Shown here piece after piece: positions 25,258-40,900 of a stretch of 64,000 nt of DNA. The stretch spans positions 1 to 64,000 of the forward strand of contig CAIQVJ010000131.1 of the NCBI GenBank assembly GCA_903875225.1, given 5' to 3'. The notes under the pieces were generated by a model, which was not told the DNA's origin, made no database searches, and saw only the letters and a program-made list of their open reading frames with translations. The position numbers and the translations under genes were made by a program. Source of the DNA: an uncultured Pseudomonadota bacterium (GTDB lineage Bacteria; Myxococcota_A; UBA796; SXON01). Every line of letters begins with the position of its first letter. Positions within the stretch are counted from its first letter, which is position 1.

Positions 25258-25964
25258 ACGCCATCGTCGCCCTCAAGAACGTGGTCAAGGACTACCCCCT
25301 CGGTGCAACCACGGTCCGTGCGCTGCGGAAGGTCGACCTCGAAATTGATCGCGGTGAATTCACGGTCATCGCGGGCCCTTCGGGCTCGGGGAAGTCCACG
25401 CTCCTCAACCTGATCGGCTGCATCGACGTGGCGACCTCCGGCGAGGTGATCGTTGCCGGACAGAACACCGGCACGCTGAAGGACTCGCAGCTCACGGACC
25501 TCCGGCTCCACAAGCTCGGGTTCATCTTCCAGAGCTTCAACCTGATCGCCGTGCTCGACGTCTTCCAGAACATCGAGTTTCCGTTGCTGCTGCAGGGCGG
25601 CCTCTCGGCGAGCGAGCGGCAGGCTCGCGTGCTGGACGTCGTCGACAAGGTGGGCTTGCGCCCACAGCTCCACCAGCGCCCGAGCGAGCTCTCCGGCGGG
25701 CAACGGCAGCGCGTGGCGATCGCCCGCGCCCTGGTGACGCGCCCCGAGATCGTCCTCGCAGACGAACCCACCGCCAACCTCGACTCCGTCACCGGCGGCA
25801 GCATCATCACCCTGATGCGCGACCTGAACCGCGCCGACAACACCACCTTCATCTTCTCCACACACGACCACCACGTGATGAAGCAGGCGGACCGCGTCGT
25901 GAACATCCTCGACGGCGTGGTGAGCGCGCAAGGGCTCTCGGCCGGGAACGGGGCCCAGGCATGA
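25254..25964 (+). CDS. MacB/LolD-type ABC transporter ATPase
   Basis: A 236-residue ATPase. Walker A is GPSGSGKST, the Q-loop is in FIFQSFNLI, the signature is LSGGQRQRVAIARAL, Walker B is EIVLADEPTANLDS and the switch His is in FSTHDHHV. The segment AVLDVFQNIEFPLLLQG is typical of the LolD/MacB group, which powers extrusion from the outer face of the inner membrane instead of transport across it. GTG at 25254 is the start, coupled to marR by GTGA; its own stop overlaps the permease ATG (ATGA). Confidence 0.95.
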   Translation: MNAIVALKNVVKDYPLGATTVRALRKVDLEIDRGEFTVIAGPSGSGKSTLLNLIGCIDVATSGEVIVAGQNTGTLKDSQLTDLRLHKLGFIFQSFNLIAVLDVFQNIEFPLLLQGGLSASERQARVLDVVDKVGLRPQLHQRPSELSGGQRQRVAIARALVTRPEIVLADEPTANLDSVTGGSIITLMRDLNRADNTTFIFSTHDHHVMKQADRVVNILDGVVSAQGLSAGNGAQA

Positions 25965-28057
25965 CACGGCTCGCAGTGCTCGCCGCCATCGCATGGCGGA
26001 ACGTGCTCGCCCACCGCCTGAAGAGCTCCATCGTGGGCGCGCTGTTGGCCGCCGGCACCTTCATCGTGATCATGGGCACCTCGCTCGTGAGCAGCATCGA
26101 GGGCGCCATGGCGCGGTCGATCACCGGATCGCTCGCAGGCGACATCCAGGTGTACGACAAGACCGCGAAGGACCAGCTGGCCCTGTTCGGGTTCGGCGGG
26201 GGCGGGGAAGACATCGGGGAGATCCCCGACTTCCCGAAGCTCCGGGACGCGCTGGTCACCGTGCCCGAAGTGCGCGCGGTCGTCCCGATGGGCAGCGTGA
26301 ACACCATGCTCTATGGAGCGACCGAGCTCGACCAGACCCTGGACAAGCTGCGTGACAACGTGCGCGCCAACGGTCTCGCCGCAGACCCCGACCGGGAACA
26401 GCTGCTCGGGCAGGTGAACGCGATCACCCACCAGCTCCAGGACGACCAGAAGGCGGCGTTCGAGATCGTGTCGGACAAGGTCAAGGCGCAGAACGACCTC
26501 GACGCGCTGACCCGGGTGCAGACCCCTGAGTTCGCCGCAGAGTTTGCCGCCGATCCAACCGCGAGCCTCGACTGGCTCGACAAGAACATCGCTCCGCTCG
26601 CCAGCGACGGAAAGATGATGTACCTGCGCCTCCTCGGCACAGACATGATGTCGTTCACGAGGGAGTTCAGCCGGTTCCGCATCGTCGATGGGCAGAACAT
26701 CCCGGAGGGGAAGCGCGGCTTCCTCATCGCCAAGTACGGCTATGAGAAGTTCGTCAAGAACAAGGTGGCCCGCGAGCTCGACGACATGCGGAACAAGCGC
26801 AACGACGACGGGCTGCGCTTCGCCACCGACAAGGCGCTCTCGGACCAGGCCGGTCGCTGCTCCCGGCAGTACGCGCGCATCCTGTTCATGCTCTCGCCGC
26901 ACGATGGCGCCGAGCTGCGCCCGATCCTCCAGAAGGAGCTCGGCTCGCAGGAGCCCGATCTCGGAAAGCTGATCCAGACCTTCCTCACGGTGGACGACAC
27001 GAACTTCGACGCCCGCTACGACTTCTTCTACAAGGAGATCGCAACGCGGATCCGGCTCTACGACGTGGGCATCGGCGACACGATGACGCTCCGCGCGTAC
27101 ACGCGGTCCGGCTACATGCGGTCCGTGAACGTGAAGCTCTGGGGTACCTTCGAGTTCACCGGCCTCGAGAGCTCCCAGCTCGCGGGCGTCTACAACCTCG
27201 CGGACCTGGTCACGTTCCGCCAGCTGTACGGCAAGATGTCCGACAGTCAGGTGGCCGAGCTCGATACGGTGCGCAAGGCCGTGGCGGTGAAGGACGTGAC
27301 CCGGGAGAACGCCGAGGATGCGCTGTTCGGCGGGGGATCGGACGCCCTCGTCACCGAGTCCACCACCACGCAGGCCTTCGACGAGTTCGCGGGCATGGAC
27401 ATGACGGCCGCCACGCGCGCCGCAGCAGCGCTGGACGAGAAGGTCTACACGCAGGCCGACATGGAGAACGGCGTCGTGCTCAACGCCGCGGTGCTGCTCA
27501 AGGAAGGAGCTTCGCTCAAGGACGCGATGAAGCACATCGAGGACGCCTCGGCCGCTGCGGGGGAGCCGGTCAAGGCGCTGGACTGGCAGACCGCCTCGGG
27601 CATCGTGGGGCAGTTGCTGCTGGTGATCAAGGGCGTGCTGGTGATCGCGATCCTCGTGATCTTCCTCGTCGCGCTGTTCATCATCAACAACTCGATGATG
27701 ATGGCGACGCTGGAGCGCACCGCGGAGATCGGCACGATGCGGGCCATCGGCGCACAACGCGGCCAGGTGCTCCTCCTGTTCCTCCTGGAGACGCTCGCGC
27801 TCGCCGCGGTGGCGAGCTCCCTCGGGGCGGTGACGAGCGTCGGCATGATCACCTGGCTCGGAACCGTCGGCATCAAGGCGCCGTCTGCCCAGGCGATGTT
27901 CATCTTCGGCGGACCGAAGCTCTACCCCACCTGGTCGTGGCTCAACGTCGTGCTCGGGATGGGCTCCGTCTCGGTGATCAGCCTCGTCTCCACCTTCTAC
28001 CCAGCGTTGATGGCCGCCCGCGTGCAGCCCGTCGTCGCGATGAACCCCAAGGAGTAA
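25961..28057 (+). CDS. MacB/FtsX-family ABC permease, large periplasmic domain
   Basis: A 698-residue type VII permease. Membrane helix 1 is at about 18-42 (IVGALLAAGTFIVIMGT). A periplasmic domain of roughly 500 residues follows, longer than in LolC/LolE, with an inserted helical stretch around 125-190. Three C-terminal helices carry the FtsX motif ERTAEIGTMRAIGAQRGQ. Such permeases transmit ATP-driven movement to the periplasm to lift lipoproteins or other lipids or drive a tripartite exporter. The start overlaps the ATPase stop by ATGA. Its partner permease follows after 4 bp, so the transporter is probably a heterodimer. Confidence 0.92.
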   Translation: MTRLAVLAAIAWRNVLAHRLKSSIVGALLAAGTFIVIMGTSLVSSIEGAMARSITGSLAGDIQVYDKTAKDQLALFGFGGGGEDIGEIPDFPKLRDALVTVPEVRAVVPMGSVNTMLYGATELDQTLDKLRDNVRANGLAADPDREQLLGQVNAITHQLQDDQKAAFEIVSDKVKAQNDLDALTRVQTPEFAAEFAADPTASLDWLDKNIAPLASDGKMMYLRLLGTDMMSFTREFSRFRIVDGQNIPEGKRGFLIAKYGYEKFVKNKVARELDDMRNKRNDDGLRFATDKALSDQAGRCSRQYARILFMLSPHDGAELRPILQKELGSQEPDLGKLIQTFLTVDDTNFDARYDFFYKEIATRIRLYDVGIGDTMTLRAYTRSGYMRSVNVKLWGTFEFTGLESSQLAGVYNLADLVTFRQLYGKMSDSQVAELDTVRKAVAVKDVTRENAEDALFGGGSDALVTESTTTQAFDEFAGMDMTAATRAAAALDEKVYTQADMENGVVLNAAVLLKEGASLKDAMKHIEDASAAAGEPVKALDWQTASGIVGQLLLVIKGVLVIAILVIFLVALFIINNSMMMATLERTAEIGTMRAIGAQRGQVLLLFLLETLALAAVASSLGAVTSVGMITWLGTVGIKAPSAQAMFIFGGPKLYPTWSWLNVVLGMGSVSVISLVSTFYPALMAARVQPVVAMNPKE

Positions 28058-28061
28058 GCTG

Positions 28062-29411
28062 ATGGGAACCGCTATTCTCCTTCAAATCGCGTTCCGGAAC
28101 CTGATCCAGGCGCGTCGTCGCACTGGGATCCTCTTCCTCGCTGTCGGGACCGTCACGGCGATGCTCGTGCTGCTGCAGGCGATGAGCCAGGGCATCAATG
28201 ACAACCTCGTGACCGCCGCCACCACGCTCTCGGCCGGCCAGATCAACGTCGCGGGGTTCTACAAGGTCACCCCCGGCTCCGCCGCGCCGATCGTCACGCA
28301 CGCTGCCGAGATCCGGAAGATCATCGAGGACAACACCCCGGGCCTCGACTACACGCTGGAGCGCCACCGTTCCTGGGGCAAGGCCGTGAGCGAGACGGGC
28401 ACCGTGCAGGCCGGGCTGACCGGCATCATCCCGGCGCAGGAGGATCGGTTCTTCAAGACGCTCCAGCTCGCAAAAGAGAGCGACTACGTCGCAGACGGAC
28501 GCGACGAGATCATCGGCGATCCGCGAAAGCTCTCCGAGCCACACACCGTCGTGTTCTTCGCGAACCAGGCCAAGCGGCTCGGCGTGAGGGTGGGGGACAC
28601 GATCACCTACAAGACCGAGACGCAGAACGGGCGCGCGAACACGCTGGACTTGAGGGTCGTGGCCGTTGCGAAGGACCTGGGGCTCCTGTCCAGCTTCTCC
28701 TGCTTCACGCAGAAGGAGACCGTGCTGGAGCTGGGGGCGATCGATCCCGACACGACCGGTGCGATCTGGGTGTACCTGAAGGACATCGACGACGCCCCCG
28801 TGCAGATGGCCCACCTCCGTGAGGTGTTCCTCCAGAAGGGGTACCGCCTGATGGACTACAACCCGAACCCGTTCTTCTTCAAGTTCGAGGATGTGCAGGG
28901 TGAGGACTGGACGGGCCAGAAGCTCGACCTCACGCTGTGGAAGGACGAGGTGAGCTTCCTCTCGTGGGTCATCATCGCCTTCGACACGGTCACCTGGTTC
29001 CTCACCAGCATCCTCGTGGCCATCATCACGATCGGCATCATGAACGCGATGTGGCAGTCGGTCCGTGAGCGCACACGGGAGATCGGGACGATGCGCGCCG
29101 TCGGCATGGGCCGCATGCAGACCCTCCTGCTGTTCATGGCAGAGGCGGTGCTGCTCGGGCTCATCAGCACGCTCGCGGGCGCGGGCGGTGGGGTGCTCGT
29201 CGCGCTGGCCGTGGACGCCGCCGACGTGCACGTGCCCATCGAGGCGATGGCGAGCATCCTGCTCTCCGACAGCATCCACCTCTCGGTCAAGCCCCTCACG
29301 GTGCTCAAGGCCGTGGTCTTCCTCACCGGCTTCACCGGGCTCTCGGCCCTCTGGCCGGCCATCCAGGCAGCCCTGCTCCAACCCGTGAAAGCGCTCGCCC
29401 ACATCGAATGA
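28062..29411 (+). CDS. MacB/FtsX-family ABC permease
   Basis: A 449-residue second permease. Helix 1 is around residues 22-42 (GILFLAVGTVTAMLVLLQAM). The periplasmic domain of about 250 residues is shorter than in its partner. The FtsX motif RERTREIGTMRAVGMGRMQ precedes two further helices, and an additional hydrophobic segment lies near 355-400. Size and layout match LolC/LolE-type subunits. ATG at 28062 is 4 bp after the stop of the first permease. With the LolA-like gene that follows, this fits extraction of a lipidated substrate from the inner membrane. Confidence 0.92.
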   Translation: MGTAILLQIAFRNLIQARRRTGILFLAVGTVTAMLVLLQAMSQGINDNLVTAATTLSAGQINVAGFYKVTPGSAAPIVTHAAEIRKIIEDNTPGLDYTLERHRSWGKAVSETGTVQAGLTGIIPAQEDRFFKTLQLAKESDYVADGRDEIIGDPRKLSEPHTVVFFANQAKRLGVRVGDTITYKTETQNGRANTLDLRVVAVAKDLGLLSSFSCFTQKETVLELGAIDPDTTGAIWVYLKDIDDAPVQMAHLREVFLQKGYRLMDYNPNPFFFKFEDVQGEDWTGQKLDLTLWKDEVSFLSWVIIAFDTVTWFLTSILVAIITIGIMNAMWQSVRERTREIGTMRAVGMGRMQTLLLFMAEAVLLGLISTLAGAGGGVLVALAVDAADVHVPIEAMASILLSDSIHLSVKPLTVLKAVVFLTGFTGLSALWPAIQAALLQPVKALAHIE

Positions 29412-29427
29412 TCCCCTGGAGGTAGTC

Positions 29428-30243
29428 GTGTCCTTCCCCGCGTTCCGTCGCGCCCTGCGAACTCTCTCGCTCACAGCCCTCACCGCTATGGCGCTCCGCA
29501 TCGCCGTCGAGCCGGGCGTGGCGATGGCGGCCCCAACCTCCGACGAGATGACCCAGATGCTCAAGGTCGTCGACGACCGCCAGGAGAACAACGGCGACTA
29601 CAAGTCGCTGGTGTACCTCGAGCAGAAGGAGCAGGGCAAGGCCGACCTCGTGTACCAGGTCGCGGTCTATCGACGCGACGCCGAGGACGAGCTGGTGCTC
29701 CTGTTCCTGATGCCCAAGGAGCAGGCTGGACAGGGCTACCTGCGCGTGGACAACAACCTGTTCTTCTACGACCCGTCCGTTGGGAAGTGGGAGCGACGGA
29801 CCGAGCGCGAGCGTATCGGCGGCACGGACTCCAACCGCCAGGACTTCGATCAGTCCCGCCTTCACGAAGAGTACTCACCCACCTTCGTCGCCGAGGAGAA
29901 GCTCGGCGCGTACACCGTGAACCACCTCCAGCTCACCGCGAAGACCGAGGCCGACGTCGCCTACCCCGTCGTGCACCTCTGGCTCGACAAGGCCACGGGG
30001 AACGTACTCAAGCGCCAGGACCTCGCCCTGTCGGGCAAGCTCATGCGCACGGCGCTCTACCCCAAGTGGGAGAAGGCATTCAGCCCTTCCAAGGGTGCTG
30101 ACGTGTACTACGCCAAGGAGGTCCGCATCTTCGACGAGATCGAGAAGGGCAACCAGACCACGGTCGTCATCCAGAGCGTGGACCTGAACACCCTGGACAG
30201 CAGCATCTTCACCAAGGCCTGGCTCGAGAGCAAGTCGCGGTGA
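29428..30243 (+). CDS. LolA-like outer-membrane lipoprotein-sorting protein
   Basis: A 271-residue periplasmic protein of the outer membrane lipoprotein-sorting family (LolA-like fold, PF17131 type as I recall). The signal peptide is residues 1-35, ending GVAMAAP. The mature part is a curved beta sheet: YKSLVYLEQKEQGKADLV, ELVLLFLMPKEQAGQGYLRV, NLFFYDPSVGKWERRT, then YTVNHLQLTAKTEADVAYPV and VHLWLDKATGNVLKRQ. These proteins shield acyl chains while crossing the periplasm. GTG at 29428 has a GGAGG site 6 bases upstream. The stop overlaps the next start by GTGA. Together with the permeases it suggests a dedicated lipid or lipoprotein route. Confidence 0.92.
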   Translation: MSFPAFRRALRTLSLTALTAMALRIAVEPGVAMAAPTSDEMTQMLKVVDDRQENNGDYKSLVYLEQKEQGKADLVYQVAVYRRDAEDELVLLFLMPKEQAGQGYLRVDNNLFFYDPSVGKWERRTERERIGGTDSNRQDFDQSRLHEEYSPTFVAEEKLGAYTVNHLQLTAKTEADVAYPVVHLWLDKATGNVLKRQDLALSGKLMRTALYPKWEKAFSPSKGADVYYAKEVRIFDEIEKGNQTTVVIQSVDLNTLDSSIFTKAWLESKSR

Positions 30244-31748
30244 AACCGTCCACGCGTGCAGTCCTCGCGCTCTGCCTGGTGCCCGGTGCCGCCCTCGCCG
30301 CGGACCCTGCCCCCGCGCCGGCCACCGACACCGCGACGGCGGTTGGAACGAACCCACCGATCGACGCTGCCACGCCCGCCCCTGCGCCCGTCGACACCCC
30401 TCCCCCCTCCAGCTCGGGCATCGACGAGAACGCGCTCTTCGGCGGTGATGCGTCAACCACCGAACCGGCCGTCCCCACACCGACCGAGGACGGCGAGTCC
30501 CTGATCGGCGGCCCGCTCACCTCCAACGCCACCATCCAGAGCCTGTTGGGCGCGACATCGGACCGTTTTGCCTTCGGTGGGAAGCTCTACCTGCGCTTCG
30601 ACTCCACCGAGACGAAGGACTGGGACTGGCCGTCCACCACGCTCGCCTCCCCCGACAGCCTGTACCTCTACGTGGACGGGCGCCCCAACGATCGACTGCG
30701 CGCGTTCGTGCAGGCAAAGTTGAAGCATGACTTCACGCTGACGGACGGCGCCGTGAACAGCTACGGCACCACCGTGCACGTCAACACGGTCTCGCTGGAC
30801 CAGCTCTGGCTGAAGTTCGACGTGGCGCGGAAGGTGTTCATCACGGTCGGGGACCAGAAGGTCAAGTGGGGCTCCGGGCGGTTCTGGAACCCCACGGATT
30901 TCCTGAACCAGCAGGTGCTCGACCCGCTGGCGGCCTACGACCTGCGCACCGGCGTCCCGCTGCTCAAGGTGCACGTGCCGGTGCAGGCGATCGGCGCGAA
31001 CCTCTACGCGCTGGCGAGCCTCGACGGCGCCAGCTCCGCCGACCAGGTGGGCGGCGCCGTGCGTGCCGAGTGGGCGACGGGCAGCACCGAGGTCGCGCTC
31101 TCCGGCGCGCTCCGGAAGGACCAGCCCGTGCGCCTCGGTGGGGACATCTCCACCGCGATCTGGCTCTTCGACCTGCATGTCGAAGGCGCCGTCCGCCACG
31201 GCGACAAGCAGGACTACTGGAAGGGCAACCTCGACTTCGACACGTTTGAATTCCCGACGTCCTATTCCCGCGAGGACGAGTGGATCCCGCAGGTCACTGC
31301 CGGCGCCCAGATCGGGTTCAACTACACCTCCGAGGACGCCGCATATGTTGGAGCCGAATTCTTCTACAACGGGTCCGGGTACGAGAGCGAGAACCTCTAC
31401 CCCTGGCTCCTCTTCCAGGGACAGTTCCAGCCGTTCTACCTGGGCCAGGAGTACGTGGGGGCCTACGTGTACCTGCCGAGCCCGCTCCGGCTCGACGACC
31501 ACAGTTTCACCGCCAGCTACCTGACCAACCTGTCGGACCGCTCGATGATCGTCCGTGTGGACTGGTCCGCGACGGTGCTCACCCAGATGTACCTGAACGC
31601 CTATGCGCAGTACCACTTCGGCGACGTCGGGGAATTCAATTTCTCCTTCGACATCCCGGCGGTCTCAGGCGTCACGGGCCTCGAGAACGGCTACTCGATC
31701 GCGCCCCCGGGCCTCGACGTGGGCGTGGGGTTCACCGTCGCGTTCTGA
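30240..31748 (+). CDS. Outer-membrane beta-barrel protein of the LolA-like operon
   Basis: A 502-residue exported protein. The signal is residues 1-21, followed by a Pro/Ala/Thr-rich linker to about 95. The C-terminal 400 residues have alternating strands with many aromatic residues and end in Phe, the outer-membrane assembly signal. The segment KLYLRFDSTETKDW and the paired VGDQKVKWGSGRFWNPTDFL resemble DUF1302-type porins that accompany LolA-like proteins and RND or ABC transporters in other bacteria; this is from memory of families. GTG at 30240 overlaps the LolA-like stop. It would receive or release the transported lipid at the outer membrane. It converges with the gene at 31761. Confidence 0.9.
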   Translation: MKPSTRAVLALCLVPGAALAADPAPAPATDTATAVGTNPPIDAATPAPAPVDTPPPSSSGIDENALFGGDASTTEPAVPTPTEDGESLIGGPLTSNATIQSLLGATSDRFAFGGKLYLRFDSTETKDWDWPSTTLASPDSLYLYVDGRPNDRLRAFVQAKLKHDFTLTDGAVNSYGTTVHVNTVSLDQLWLKFDVARKVFITVGDQKVKWGSGRFWNPTDFLNQQVLDPLAAYDLRTGVPLLKVHVPVQAIGANLYALASLDGASSADQVGGAVRAEWATGSTEVALSGALRKDQPVRLGGDISTAIWLFDLHVEGAVRHGDKQDYWKGNLDFDTFEFPTSYSREDEWIPQVTAGAQIGFNYTSEDAAYVGAEFFYNGSGYESENLYPWLLFQGQFQPFYLGQEYVGAYVYLPSPLRLDDHSFTASYLTNLSDRSMIVRVDWSATVLTQMYLNAYAQYHFGDVGEFNFSFDIPAVSGVTGLENGYSIAPPGLDVGVGFTVAF

Positions 31749-31752
31749 ACGC

Positions 31753-31760
31753 CCCCTCGC

Positions 31761-31767
<7 letters not shown>
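31753..31767. terminator. Short hairpin between convergent genes
   Basis: CCCCT and AGGGG form a 5-bp stem around a 5-base loop in the 12-bp gap between the LolA-operon barrel gene and the MopE-repeat gene, overlapping the stop codon of the latter. There is no T-run, and the stem is short. Confidence 0.3.
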
Positions 31768-36941
<5,174 letters not shown>

Positions 36942-37100
36942 GCGGGAGCTCCTGCTTCTACTCGATACCCTGAAAATGCCCGGACCGCCTCAGGGTGCGG
37001 CCCACTTCCACCCTTTGGGCACCGCCCCGGCGCCCCCCGCGCGCGCGTGGTTCCTCCGGTTCCGACCCATAAAACCGTCCATGCCCCGCGGGTTCGTTTT

Positions 37101-37808
37101 CTACGACCGCGAGAGCCACCGGGTGAGGAAGTCCCACAGGCCCGGGGTCGGGCTCCCGGGGGCCATCGTCAGGTCATCGAGCACACCCAGGGCGTCCAGC
37201 GCCGCGTCCCTCACCGGCTGGGGCTCAGCATCGTCCGCCAGGGCCTCACACGCCGCACGCGCGGCGTCCGTCGCGTCCGGATGCATCCGCGCCAGTTCGA
37301 CCCACACGCCGGGCACCTCGCAGCGCGCCGCGCCGTCCACCGCCAGCAGCAGGGCGCTCACCCGCCCCACGGGCAACCGCCCGAGGTGCCCTCGCACGGC
37401 ACGCAACGCAGCGGTCTTCACTGTGTCAGGCTGGGCGCCACGCGCGAGGCGCGGCAGCAGGTCGAGGGCGATGCCCTCGCCGAACTCCGCGAGGTCCCAG
37501 GCCAGGCCGATCCTCACCGCCTCGTCGGGATCCCCCACCGAAGCGGCCAACACATCCAGCGCCTCCCAACTGGCGAGCCGGCGCAGCGCGATCGTGATCC
37601 GCCGGCGCCGGAGCTCGCGATGACCGGGCTCGTGACAGGGCACCAGCCCCTGCCGGAGCCGGAACCCCGCGCCGAGCAGGTCCCGCTGCACCAACCAATC
37701 CTCGGCACGGGCACGGGTGGCCGGGTCGGCGCGGAGGTCCGCGGCGAGCTGCTGCACGCCACGCTCGTCCGACCAGGACCCGAGCAGCCCGGGACCGGCC
37801 GTGCTCAC
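37101..37808 (-). CDS. HEAT-repeat-like protein of unknown role
   Basis: A 235-residue soluble protein without signal or membrane helix. Helical pairs resembling HEAT or PBS-lyase repeats are seen: LASWEALDVLAASVGDPDEA then VRIGLAWDLAEFGEGIALDL, and VKTAALRAVRGHLGRL. Such repeats bind proteins or nucleic acids. A cluster of basic residues at about 68-75 (RELRRRRI) may bind an acidic partner. The start is GTG at 37808. It stands alone between the two giant surface-protein genes, on the same strand, with gaps of about 160 bp on each side in which no clear promoter was seen. Confidence 0.72.
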   Translation of the reverse strand: MSTAGPGLLGSWSDERGVQQLAADLRADPATRARAEDWLVQRDLLGAGFRLRQGLVPCHEPGHRELRRRRITIALRRLASWEALDVLAASVGDPDEAVRIGLAWDLAEFGEGIALDLLPRLARGAQPDTVKTAALRAVRGHLGRLPVGRVSALLLAVDGAARCEVPGVWVELARMHPDATDAARAACEALADDAEPQPVRDAALDALGVLDDLTMAPGSPTPGLWDFLTRWLSRS

Positions 37809-37966
37809 CCGGCACCCCCGCCAATGGGATTGCCGACCGCGAACCCCTCACAAGGGACCGGGCCAGAAAGCACCGCAGGTGAGTCAGATTTGCCGAGAGG
37901 GCCCATGTAAGCTCCAGTTCACTTGAGCAGTGGTCGACCGGGGCCGAAACTATCCACAGGATTTCG

Positions 37967-40900
37967 TCAGGAAACTGTGAGCCGGCGACGACGGACCAGG
38001 ATGAGCCCGACCACGCCCAGGGCAGCCGGCAGGGTGGCGACGTTTCCGGTCGTGCTCGCGCACCCGCAACCGCCCCCCTTGTAGTCCACGGAGCTGGTGT
38101 CGATGGCATCGGTGCTGTCCGTGCCTCCGGAGTCGCCCGTGTCCCCGCTGTCCGCGTCCGAGACGTCGAAGGACCACGGCGTGGCCCAGTCGCTCGCGAG
38201 GCCCTGGTCGTCCAGCGCGCGAGCCGACCAGTACCAGGTGCCCTCGGGAAGGGCAGACGTCACGTCCCAGGTCACCACCCCATCTGTCGCGACGAGCGCA
38301 GTGCCAGTGGCCACGGGAGCGCTCAGGTCGGCGCTGGCAGAGACCTCGATCTCGTAGGTGATCGCGTCGCCTTCCGGGTCGGTGGACTCGCTGCAGCTCA
38401 AGGAGGGCGTGCCACTGGAGGCAACGCTCGCGTCTGCGGGGCTCAGGAGCTCCGGCACGGTCGGAGCGTCATCGGGCCCCCGTACGAACACCTCGATGGT
38501 GGCCCAGGCGCTGTCCAATCCGTCGGCGTCCACGCCCCGCACGCGAAGCCAGTTGTCCTGGTTCTCGGCCAGCGTGCCACCGATGGCGCTGAGATCCAGC
38601 TGGTTCACGTCGGAGACCCAGGCCGCGGGGTCGGGGAACGCCGAGTCGACATCCGCCTCGATCTCGTAGGTGACCGCGGTGCCCTCGGGGTCCACCGAGA
38701 CCGACCAGGAGAGCTGCGGGCGCACGCTCTCGAGCACGGCACCCTCGAGCGGGTCGACCCAGGAGACGTCCGAGGGGGCGAGGTTGAGCGTGTCGATCGT
38801 GAAGTAGCCGGGCTCGCTCCACAGGCCCTGCACCCCGGACTCCGTCACCGCGCGGACCTCCCAGGCGTAGTGGGTCGCGTCGGCCATCACCGCTGTCGTC
38901 AGCCAGCTTGCATAGGAGTCGGTCGCGTCGTCGGTCACCCCGGTGGCCTCGTCGAGCACCGTGGTGAGGCTCTCGTCCATCACGCGCACGTCGTAGGTCA
39001 CAGCACCCCCCGCAGGATCGGTGGCGATCGTCCACGTGTAGTCGGGCGAGAGCGTGGTGACGACCACGTCGTCGACCGGGCTGAAGGGAACCGGCGTCGA
39101 CGGCGCGTCGCCGGCGGCGTTCGTGAAGAAGGTCGCGTAGTCGGACCAGGGGCCGTCCACGAGGCCATCGTCGGCCCGGGCGCGCCAGTAGATCAGCGAG
39201 CCGTCCGGCAGGTTCACGTTCACCGTCCAGGTCGTCTGATCCGGAGTCTCCACGACGTCGGCAGCGGCGGCGAGCAGCGTGGTGCCGTCGGGGTCTGCGT
39301 AGACCTCGTAGTCGTAGGTCAGGTCGAGCCCGCGCGGGCTGTACGCGTCGTCGAGCACCAGATCGGGCGTCAGGATCGCGACCACGGCGTTGCTGATGGG
39401 CGAATAGAGCACGGGTGCGTCCGGCCCGTCGAACACGTTCGGATCGGTCCCGGCCAGCGACTCGTCGAGGTTGGAGACGCCGTCGGCATCGGCGTCGGTC
39501 AGCGCATCGGCCGCGTTGTAGGGATCGAGACCGTTGAGCAGCTCGTAGCCGTCGGCCATGCCGTCGCCGTCCGTGTCCAGGGCGGTCACCTCGATCGTGT
39601 AGTCCTGCGTGTTCGTGCCGCCGTCCCCATCGTCCACCGTCACGCTCACGCTGACGGGCGCGAACGAATCGCTGTACGCAGGGGTCCAGGTGAGGTCACC
39701 GGTGCCGGACCCGATCGCCATGCCATCCGGGCCGACCACGGACCAGCTCATGACGTCGGCCGACCCGGGGTCGCTCGCGGTCGCCTGGTAGTCGTACAGG
39801 GTGCCCTCGGTGGCGGTGAGCACCGGTGCGCTGGTGATCGTCGGGGCGACGTTGGTGATGGTCACGCTCCCCGTCTCGGTGTCCAGGCCCCCGTCGCCGT
39901 CGGTCACGGTGAGGGTCACGAGGTAGTCGCCCTCGTCGGGCCAGGCGTGGGTGGTCGGGTTGCCGGTGCCGGTGGTGCCGTCGCCGAAGTCCCAGCTGTA
40001 GGAGAGCACGTCGGCAGTGCCGGGGTCGGTGGCGACCGCGCTCACGGCGAGGCTGGCGCCCTCGTCGCCGTCCGTGGCGGTGACCGAGCTGATCATGGGG
40101 TTGGCGTTGGTGACCGTGATCGTCGTGGTCGCGGTCGAGAAGGCCCCACCATTGTCTGTGGCTGTCAGCGTGACGGTGTAGGTGCCGTTGTCGGCGTACA
40201 CGTGGGTGCTGGTCGCCCCGGTGCCCGTGGTCCCATCCCCGTAGTCCCAGGTGTAGGTGATGGTGTCGGCGGGGACGTCTGTAGCCGCGCCGCTGAACGT
40301 GCCCACGTCGCCCTCCACGAGCGGCGTGGTGCCCGAGAGCGAGGTGATGACGGGCGCCACATCGGAGACGACGATGGTGCGGGTCTCGCTGGTGGACCCG
40401 CCATCCTTGTCGGTGACCGTGAGTGTGACCGCGTAGCTGCCGTTGTCGGCCCAGGTGTGGGTGGCGGTGTCCCCGCTGGAGGACGTGCCGTCTCCCCAGG
40501 TCCAGAGGTAGGTGAGCGTGTCGAGGATGCCGGGGTCGGTCGCTGTGGCGGCGAACGACGCGCTCACGCCCTCGGCGCCGGTCGTGGGCCAGGTGGTGGC
40601 GCCGATGGTCGGGTTCACGTTGCTGATGACGCTCACCCCGCTGCTGCTCACCGAGCCCGTGTCGTCCGAGACGGTGACGGTGACCGTGTAGCTGCCGTTG
40701 TCGGCGTAGGTGTGGGTCGTGGAGCTTCCGCTGGTCGTGTTGGAGGAGCCGTCGCCCCAGTTCCAGGAGTAGCTGAGGACGTCGGCGGTGCCGGGGTCCG
40801 TCACGTTGACCGAGAAGGCGATCGGGGAGCCCTCGCCGCCCGTGCCGAAGCTCGCGGACCAGATGGTCGGCAGGACGTTGGTCACCGTGACGGTGCCGGA

